A stretch of DNA of 12,500 nt from the NCBI GenBank assembly GCA_023229045.1, contig JALOAB010000016.1:1-12500 (forward strand), in the 5' to 3' direction. Every line of letters begins with the position of its first letter. Positions within the stretch are counted from its first letter, which is position 1. The DNA is from Fidelibacterota bacterium. GTDB taxonomy: Bacteria > Fidelibacterota > UBA2242. A model generated the notes under the pieces. It saw nothing but the letters and a program-made list of their open reading frames with translations, had not been told where the DNA came from and ran no database searches. This document shows positions 8,143-12,500 of the stretch, piece after piece. The position numbers and the translations under genes are program-made.

Positions 8143-8541
8143 ATGATGAAAATAATGATCGTGGATGACGAAACGGATATCGAGCCCTTGTTCAGACAGC
8201 GCTTCCGCCGTGAAATCCGCGACGGTCTGATCGAATGTCAATTCTGTTTTTCGGCCGAGGATGCGCTGAATTATCTGAATTCCGCCAGTGCGGCTGACAT
8301 CGTCCTGATCCTTTCGGATATCAATATGCCCGGTATGAACGGTCTGGAACTACTGCGCATTCTAAAGGAGAAATATTCGCACCTGACGGTTTTCATGGTC
8401 ACAGCTTATGACGATGAAGAAAAATATCAGAAAGCGCTCGCCTACGGCGCCGATCGTTATCTCACTAAACCAATCGATTTTGAAAAACTAAAAACCGAAG
8501 TCCTTGAATTTTCGCAAAAAATGAGGAGTCACAATGCCTGA
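8143..8541 (+). CDS. Single-domain response regulator (CheY-like receiver)
   Basis: A 132-residue protein made of one receiver domain and no output domain. The acidic pocket is D8-D9, the phosphoacceptor is D59 in LILSDINMPGMNG, and the conserved T87 and K109 (in LTKPIDF) are present, so it should be phosphorylatable. It starts 12 bases after the kinase stop, behind a GAGG-containing ribosome site; an ATG one codon later (8146) is an equally possible start. Its last 8 bases overlap the next gene. Its receiver closely resembles that of the next gene, sharing RQRFRR-x-IRDG in the first helix region, which points to an old tandem duplication. Possible roles are a phosphate sink or shuttle for the kinase, or a diffusible regulator of a partner protein. 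The sequence does not decide between these. Confidence 0.9.
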   Translation: MMKIMIVDDETDIEPLFRQRFRREIRDGLIECQFCFSAEDALNYLNSASAADIVLILSDINMPGMNGLELLRILKEKYSHLTVFMVTAYDDEEKYQKALAYGADRYLTKPIDFEKLKTEVLEFSQKMRSHNA

Positions 8542-9700
8542 GAGAATTATGGTCGTAGACGACGAACCGGATCTCGAATCCCTTATCCGCCAGCGTTTCA
8601 GAAGACAAATCCGTGATGGCGAATATGATTTCGTATTTGCCTACAATGGTCTGGAAGCGTTGTCGCGTCTTTTGGAATTTCCCGATATCAATCTCATCCT
8701 CAGCGATATCAATATGCCGGAAATGGATGGGCTGACCCTATTAGCCAAATTAAATGAGTTGAAAAATCCAAATCTGAAAACCGTCATCGTCTCGGCGTAT
8801 GGTGATATGGACAATATCCGTACGGCCATGAATCGCGGAGCTTTCGACTTCGTAACCAAGCCGGTTGACTTTACCGACCTGGAAACCACAATCAATAAAA
8901 CCATCCGCGAGCTCCAAATTTTAAGGCAGGCGCAACAGGAACATGATCAGTTGCTGGCAATTCAGCACGATTTGACGATCGCCCGTAACATTCAGCAATC
9001 AATCCTGCCGAAAGTCTTTCCGCCTTTCCCGGAACGCAATGATTTCGATATTTATGCCGGTATGACCCCTGCGAAGGAAGTTGGCGGCGATTTCTACGAT
9101 TTTTTCCTGATTGACAAGGATCGTCTGGGACTGGTGATCGGTGATGTATCCGGTAAAGGAATTCCGGCCGCGATTTTCATGGCGGTTAGCCGGACATTGC
9201 TTAAAGCTACGGCTCTGAAAGGCTTGCCGACCGGCGAATGTCTGTCATACGTCAATGAACTGATTTGTTTGGAAAGCACGGCTTCGATGTTCGTGACGAT
9301 TTTCTATGGAATCTTTAATACTACAACCGGTGAACTCGAATACGCCAACGGCGGTCATAATCCGCCTTACCTTTTAAAAGCCGACGGCAGTGTCCAATTG
9401 CTGGAAATGACCAATGGAATGGCTCTGGGTGTAATGGAAGAATTGGATTATCAAATGAAAAGCATCGCCTTGCATTCCGGCGACGGGCTGTTTTTATATA
9501 CCGATGGCGTAACAGAAGCCTTCAACGCCGCCGGTCAGATATACACCGATGAGAGACTGGCAAAACTCCTGGCGGGTTCGAATACCCATCCCATCAAGGA
9601 AATCGTTCAGAAAGTCTTTCAGGACGTTCACGAATATTCCACCGGTATAGAGCAATCGGACGATATCACCATTCTGGCTATGCGGCGCTCGGCTGATTAG
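8534..9700 (+). CDS. Response regulator with SpoIIE/RsbU-type PP2C phosphatase output
   Basis: A 388-residue cytoplasmic protein: receiver domain (about 4-122) with D9-D10, phosphoacceptor D58 and TKPVDF; a helical linker (about 125-165) ending in the ARNIQQSILP motif typical of RsbU-like proteins; and a PP2C-type serine/threonine phosphatase of the SpoIIE family (about 168-388). The metal-binding acidic residues look intact: E182 and D186 in EVGGDFYD, D204 in GDVSGKG, D324 in YTDGVTEA and D376-D377 in SDDITILAM. Known relatives dephosphorylate an anti-anti-sigma (STAS) protein in partner-switching pathways; that target is inferred, and no STAS or anti-sigma gene is in the window. The ATG lies 8 bases inside the previous gene, 5 bases after GAGGAG (8523-8528), so the two are translationally coupled. 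It is the last gene of the operon. Confidence 0.93.
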   Translation: MPERIMVVDDEPDLESLIRQRFRRQIRDGEYDFVFAYNGLEALSRLLEFPDINLILSDINMPEMDGLTLLAKLNELKNPNLKTVIVSAYGDMDNIRTAMNRGAFDFVTKPVDFTDLETTINKTIRELQILRQAQQEHDQLLAIQHDLTIARNIQQSILPKVFPPFPERNDFDIYAGMTPAKEVGGDFYDFFLIDKDRLGLVIGDVSGKGIPAAIFMAVSRTLLKATALKGLPTGECLSYVNELICLESTASMFVTIFYGIFNTTTGELEYANGGHNPPYLLKADGSVQLLEMTNGMALGVMEELDYQMKSIALHSGDGLFLYTDGVTEAFNAAGQIYTDERLAKLLAGSNTHPIKEIVQKVFQDVHEYSTGIEQSDDITILAMRRSAD

Positions 9701-9750
9701 AGCATTTATTTGGTTGCTGAATGTCAACTTTTTGCGATCGGGTAAAATTA

Positions 9751-9778
9751 AAAAAACCGCCGCGACAATCGGTATTTT
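9751..9778 (+). terminator. Possible weak terminator after the signalling operon
   Basis: ACCG (9756-9759) and CGGT (9770-9773) pair around a 10-base loop, and the flanking A-run (from 9750) can pair with TTTT (9775-9778) after one mismatch. The layout, about 50 bases after the phosphatase stop codon and ending in a short T-run, fits a weak intrinsic terminator usable from either side. The stem has only four strong pairs, so it may be inactive. Confidence 0.25.
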
Positions 9779-9937
9779 GGGGATTATTATACGCCGTGTC
9801 AATAACTTAGCCTACCTATTCCTATGCTAAATAAGGCATACCTTTAATGATATTATAGCCCATGATTTGATTCAGATGGGCGAACTCGACCTAACCGAAG
9901 TGCTCTTCGACATGTAGTATTTTTTCTTCGTATTCTT

Positions 9938-9962
9938 ACAAGGCGAGTGATCCGTCGCTTGT
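9938..9962. repeat. Bulged inverted repeat in the intergenic gap
   Basis: ACAAG-g-CGA (9938-9946) pairs with TCGCTTGT (9955-9962) with a single bulged G and an 8-base loop. There is no following T-run, so it is not a standard terminator. It lies inside the possible decayed minus-strand frame and may simply be a by-product of that sequence. Confidence 0.3.
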
Positions 9963-10077
9963 CAAGATGCGAGATGCTATCAATGCGTAAAATAGAATAT
10001 TTGATTATATACATGGCGTTATAATAGTCACGATAAATATCAATTTTTATTATGTATTAATTTTTGATAAAATATAC

Positions 10078-10111
10078 TTGTGATTTGAACGTTTTTAATT
10101 TAAAATCACAA
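10078..10111. repeat. Perfect 9-base inverted repeat upstream of the exported protein gene
   Basis: TTGTGATTT (10078-10086) and AAATCACAA (10103-10111) are exact reverse complements separated by 16 bases. The right arm ends about 62 bases before the first ATG of the exported protein. It could be an operator for a dimeric regulator or a hairpin in the 5' leader. If TATACT (10073-10078) is a -10 box, the repeat would fall at the start of the transcript. The arms contain TGTGA/TCACA, but their 22-base separation does not fit a CRP/FNR site. Confidence 0.4.
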
Positions 10112-10173
10112 TCAGTACACTCGTGTGTAGTGAAACAAAGCGGTGGCGGTATTTATTTTATGGAGAGTAAATA

Positions 10174-11031
10174 ATGCCCAAGGAGAGGAAGATGAAAACG
10201 ACAGTAAAAGTGGTTTTGTTCGGGGTTGTATTTCCACTATTATTGACGGCAGCTGAACCGGTCAGGTCGGTTTTTTCGGTTGAACAACTGGCTAAGTCGG
10301 TCCAAACCAGTGATATCTGGTTAGATGTAAACCGTATGAACGGGATTTTCCGGAATAATGGGACCTGGTTTTATGATAATATGATGGGAGATTGGGGTTT
10401 GGAGTGGCCGAAAGGTTCTGGCCTCAGCCCGATATTCGCCGCCGGTCAGTTTCTGTGTGCCAAGATCGACGGTGAAATTCGGGCTGCTGGAGTGCAACAT
10501 TCGGCCACGGAATATCAGCCCGGATTAATCTTAACGACAGATAATGCCGATGATAAAAATGATACCAAATACAGGTGGTACGAACTACATAAGGACGGTA
10601 GTGGTGATTGGTCAGACTGGCCGGTGAGCCAGGGCGCACCGATTAACGAAAACGGCGATCCGCTTTTATTGGGAGACATGACGATTTACAGCGTCTGGAA
10701 TGATTTGACGGATCACGGCGCATACGGTAGTAATCCGTTAAACGCTGAAATACACCAATTAGCCTGGGCTTTTGATCGCTCCGATCAAATCGGGGATATG
10801 ATTTTTCAGAAGTGGACGATTGTGAATAAGAGCGGCAAAACCTGGGATGATGCCTATTTTGCAATCTGGTGCGATCCGGATTTAGGAAATGGCGGTGACG
10901 ATCAGGTGGGTTGTGATACCACTCTCGGTCTCGGTTACTGCTGGAATGCAACCGATAACGACCAGAACTATGGCGATGATCCTCCGGCAGTTGGTTTTGT
11001 TTTTTTTGCAGGGTCCAATGACAACTTCTGA
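10174..11031 (+). CDS. Large exported protein of unknown function, first part, ending at a frameshift
   Basis: The first part (285 codons) of a secreted protein. Two starts are possible: ATG 10174, 6 bases after GGAGAG (10162-10167), and ATG 10192, just after AAGGAGAGG (10180-10188). I prefer 10192, because the protein then begins with a compact signal peptide, MKTTVK followed by VVLFGVVFPLLLTAA, with a likely cut before EP. The mature part is rich in W, D, G and N (for example IWLDVNRMNGIFRNNGTWFY and AFDRSDQIGDMIFQKW), in the style of large secreted proteins of Calditrichota, Marinimicrobia and Ignavibacteria-like bacteria. No catalytic motif is recognised. The frame ends at TGA 11029-11031, just after an 8-T run (11000-11007), and the protein clearly continues in another frame. 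The true product is this part joined to the next entry. Confidence 0.75.
   Translation: MPKERKMKTTVKVVLFGVVFPLLLTAAEPVRSVFSVEQLAKSVQTSDIWLDVNRMNGIFRNNGTWFYDNMMGDWGLEWPKGSGLSPIFAAGQFLCAKIDGEIRAAGVQHSATEYQPGLILTTDNADDKNDTKYRWYELHKDGSGDWSDWPVSQGAPINENGDPLLLGDMTIYSVWNDLTDHGAYGSNPLNAEIHQLAWAFDRSDQIGDMIFQKWTIVNKSGKTWDDAYFAIWCDPDLGNGGDDQVGCDTTLGLGYCWNATDNDQNYGDDPPAVGFVFFAGSNDNF
10180..10188 (+). promoter_or_regulatory. Ribosome binding site favouring the internal start at 10192
   Basis: AAGGAGAGG lies inside the first codons counted from ATG 10174 and ends 3 bases before ATG 10192; its AGGAG core (10181-10185) is 6 bases from that ATG. Together with the better signal peptide from 10192, this supports the downstream start. 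The upstream ATG also has a ribosome-site-like GGAGAG, so both may be used. Confidence 0.5.
11000..11007 (+). other. Frameshift site at an 8-T run
   Basis: Eight consecutive T residues sit exactly where the coding sense passes from the first to the second frame of the exported protein. Reading seven Ts instead gives a continuous protein through VGFVFLQGPMTTSEGDN, which restores an FxQGP segment and keeps the frame open to the end of the window. Candidate explanations are a homopolymer sequencing or assembly error, transcriptional slippage, or a real inactivating mutation. Confidence 0.75.
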
Positions 11032-12500
11032 AGGAGACAACGTTTACCTCCCGGATGGAAGAGTCTTTGTAAATAAAAAAGTTATAAACATGTCTGCTTT
11101 TAGATCCTATAATAGTGATGATTCGCCAAAAGGTGATCCTAGTAATGCAATGCAGATCTATAACTTTATGCAAGGTTTATGGAAAGATGGTTCAGTGATT
11201 ACAGAGGGTGATGACGGTACTGATCAGAATAATCCGCCGACTAAATTCATGTATTCCGGCGATCCGGAAAGCGGAACCGGCTGGCTTGATTCCAATCCGG
11301 CTGACCGGCGTTTTTTCATGTCAACCGGGCCATTTACAATGGAACCCTGGGTTGATTCAGATGTGGATGGTGTTGCTGAGTTTGGCGAACCGGGCGTGCA
11401 GGAGATTGTAGCGGCTGTCATAGTTGCACGCGGAACCAGTAATTTGAACAGCGTTACTGAGTTAAAACGAATCTCTGGTATGATACGATCAATATATGAT
11501 ATGAATTTCGAGCTCAGTAAGCCGCCGAGACAGCCATTTGTGACAGCCAGTGCACTGCCCAATGAAATCATCCTAACCTGGGATGAGCGTTCGGAATATA
11601 ATGAGGATGGGAGTCCATATGAATCGGTTGATCCGGTAGCGGCAGTCTTTTTTGGCGATACCATGATCATTGACAATACGATAAAAATAGTTGACGATTC
11701 GACGTATAATTTCTATGGCTATACAGTTTACCAGTATTCAGATGCAGCCGGGTCAGATGCGGTGGAAGTGAATTCCTTGAATATTGGTAATATTACAGAT
11801 GCTACTAAATACAGCAAGCAACGTTTTATACGGATTTTAACTAATTATAATTCAGAAGTTGGTCCAGTCGGAGATACATTAATTAACGGAAAAGAGTACT
11901 ATTTTGGAATTACGGCCGACGCCTATTTGGAATATAGTTATGATCAGATTATCTCAAGTGATGCAACGATTGAATCGGTAACCCCATGTTTTGTACCCGG
12001 TATCAGATATAATTCGGGAGAGGATAGCTCTCTGGCTGTTTCGTACAAGGCCGTCAATTCGTCAATCCCGGCTGGTGATGGTTTGGTAGAAGTGACGGTT
12101 ATCGATCCATCCCAAACAACAGGTCTATATTATCGCATAAATTTCAATAACGATGATACCTGGAATTTGGTTTCGGCTTCTGATTCAAACTTTACCTCAG
12201 TTGACACGGTTTTAAAGAATCAAATTAACCAGGAAGGTGATGATGCATATAATGTTGTTGATGGCTTATTGGTGAAAGTCATAAGCCCTGCGGCGGGAAT
12301 TAAACGGATTGCCGAACTGAACCCGTCTTCCTTGGCAATTTACGATGCAAATCTATGGGCTAGTTTGAATAATTATGGTCGTTCGCAGCAGTGGCCGTTA
12401 TTTGTTCTGACTGAGGACATCGGAACCGATCTGGGGCGTGTGGATCAGTTTGGTTTAATGACTCCCAAAGATTATGACATAATCTTTACTGCTACGGATA
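11018..12500 (+). CDS. Large exported protein of unknown function, second part (runs off the window)
   Basis: The continuation of the preceding protein in a different frame, open from the 8-T run at least to base 12500 (about 494 codons from ATG 11018) with no stop. ATG 11018 is only a nominal boundary: it overlaps the end of the first part by 14 bases and has no ribosome site suited to it. The sequence holds D/G-rich segments (WVDSDVDGVAEFGEPG) and a fibronectin-III-like beta domain beginning near ALPNEIILTWDERSEY and continuing through FYGYTVYQY to KEYYFGITA (about residues 170-310 of this part). No enzyme motif is visible. The C-terminus is outside the window, so a sorting signal (for example type IX secretion) cannot be judged. 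A structural or cell-surface role is the likeliest reading. Confidence 0.75.
   Translation, partial: MTTSEGDNVYLPDGRVFVNKKVINMSAFRSYNSDDSPKGDPSNAMQIYNFMQGLWKDGSVITEGDDGTDQNNPPTKFMYSGDPESGTGWLDSNPADRRFFMSTGPFTMEPWVDSDVDGVAEFGEPGVQEIVAAVIVARGTSNLNSVTELKRISGMIRSIYDMNFELSKPPRQPFVTASALPNEIILTWDERSEYNEDGSPYESVDPVAAVFFGDTMIIDNTIKIVDDSTYNFYGYTVYQYSDAAGSDAVEVNSLNIGNITDATKYSKQRFIRILTNYNSEVGPVGDTLINGKEYYFGITADAYLEYSYDQIISSDATIESVTPCFVPGIRYNSGEDSSLAVSYKAVNSSIPAGDGLVEVTVIDPSQTTGLYYRINFNNDDTWNLVSASDSNFTSVDTVLKNQINQEGDDAYNVVDGLLVKVISPAAGIKRIAELNPSSLAIYDANLWASLNNYGRSQQWPLFVLTEDIGTDLGRVDQFGLMTPKDYDIIFTATD

Larger units (their letters stand above)
9701..10173. other. AT-rich intergenic region of 473 bases
   Basis: No intact gene is supported here. 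Its AT content is clearly higher than that of the genes to its left. It holds a weak terminator-like repeat (9751-9778), a bulged hairpin (9938-9962), a perfect 9-base inverted repeat (10078-10111), and a minus-strand frame (about 10002 to 9824) that reads like protein but is interrupted by stop codons. I saw no tRNA cloverleaf, CRISPR repeat or insertion-sequence end. The promoter of the exported protein downstream should lie here: TATACT (10073-10078) is a possible -10, but no matching -35 is convincing. Confidence 0.7.

Noticed and set aside
10078..10111. CRP/FNR-type binding site (TGTGA...TCACA)
   Set aside because: The half-sites are 22 bases apart instead of the 6 bases (CRP) required, so only the inverted repeat itself is reported.
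11208..11411. 67-residue + strand frame
   Set aside because: It overlaps the second part of the exported protein in another frame, without a ribosome site or recognisable motif.
10643..11676. Minus-strand reading frames of 176 and 150 residues opposite the exported protein
   Set aside because: Their compositions are low-complexity or unlike real proteins, and the + strand reads a coherent secreted protein with a signal peptide across the same bases.
1..12500. CRISPR array, tRNA or rRNA genes, insertion sequences, phage genes
   Set aside because: No regularly spaced repeats, cloverleaf-like segments, transposase motifs or phage-type genes were seen on either strand.

Overview
The window looks like a chromosomal segment of a free-living, Gram-negative-type bacterium with roughly balanced base composition (somewhat AT-richer towards the right end). 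Genes are tightly packed with clear Shine-Dalgarno sequences, which argues against a typical Bacteroidetes. The ferredoxin-linked 2-oxoacid metabolism and the large secreted protein at the right end suggest a Calditrichota/KSB1/Marinimicrobia-like member of the wider FCB group. This placement is inference from protein style, not from a marker gene. All genes that can be supported lie on the + strand.

Left block (1-4377): the end of korB and all of korC, the beta and gamma subunits of a 2-oxoglutarate(2-oxoacid):ferredoxin oxidoreductase. Close behind them is a 1005-residue protein that carries two GlnD/GlnE-type nucleotidyltransferase modules separated by a helical middle region. It lacks the HD and ACT domains of true GlnD. 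I consider this the least explained gene in the window.

Middle block (4502-9700): a compact four-gene signalling operon. It encodes an exported NMT1/THI5-like binding protein, a membrane histidine kinase (Cache-HAMP-GAF-HisKA-HATPase), a stand-alone receiver protein, and a receiver protein fused to a SpoIIE/RsbU-type PP2C phosphatase. No ABC permease or ATPase accompanies the binding protein. The simplest reading is that it presents a ligand to the kinase, and that the kinase controls the two receivers and, through the phosphatase, a partner-switching output encoded elsewhere.

Right block (9701-12500): an AT-rich 473-base gap with inverted repeats and a possible decayed antisense reading frame. 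It is followed by a large exported protein that runs off the window. Its reading frame is broken at an 8-T run (11000-11007); the second part stays open in another frame to the end of the window. The break may be a sequencing error, a slippage site or a real mutation.
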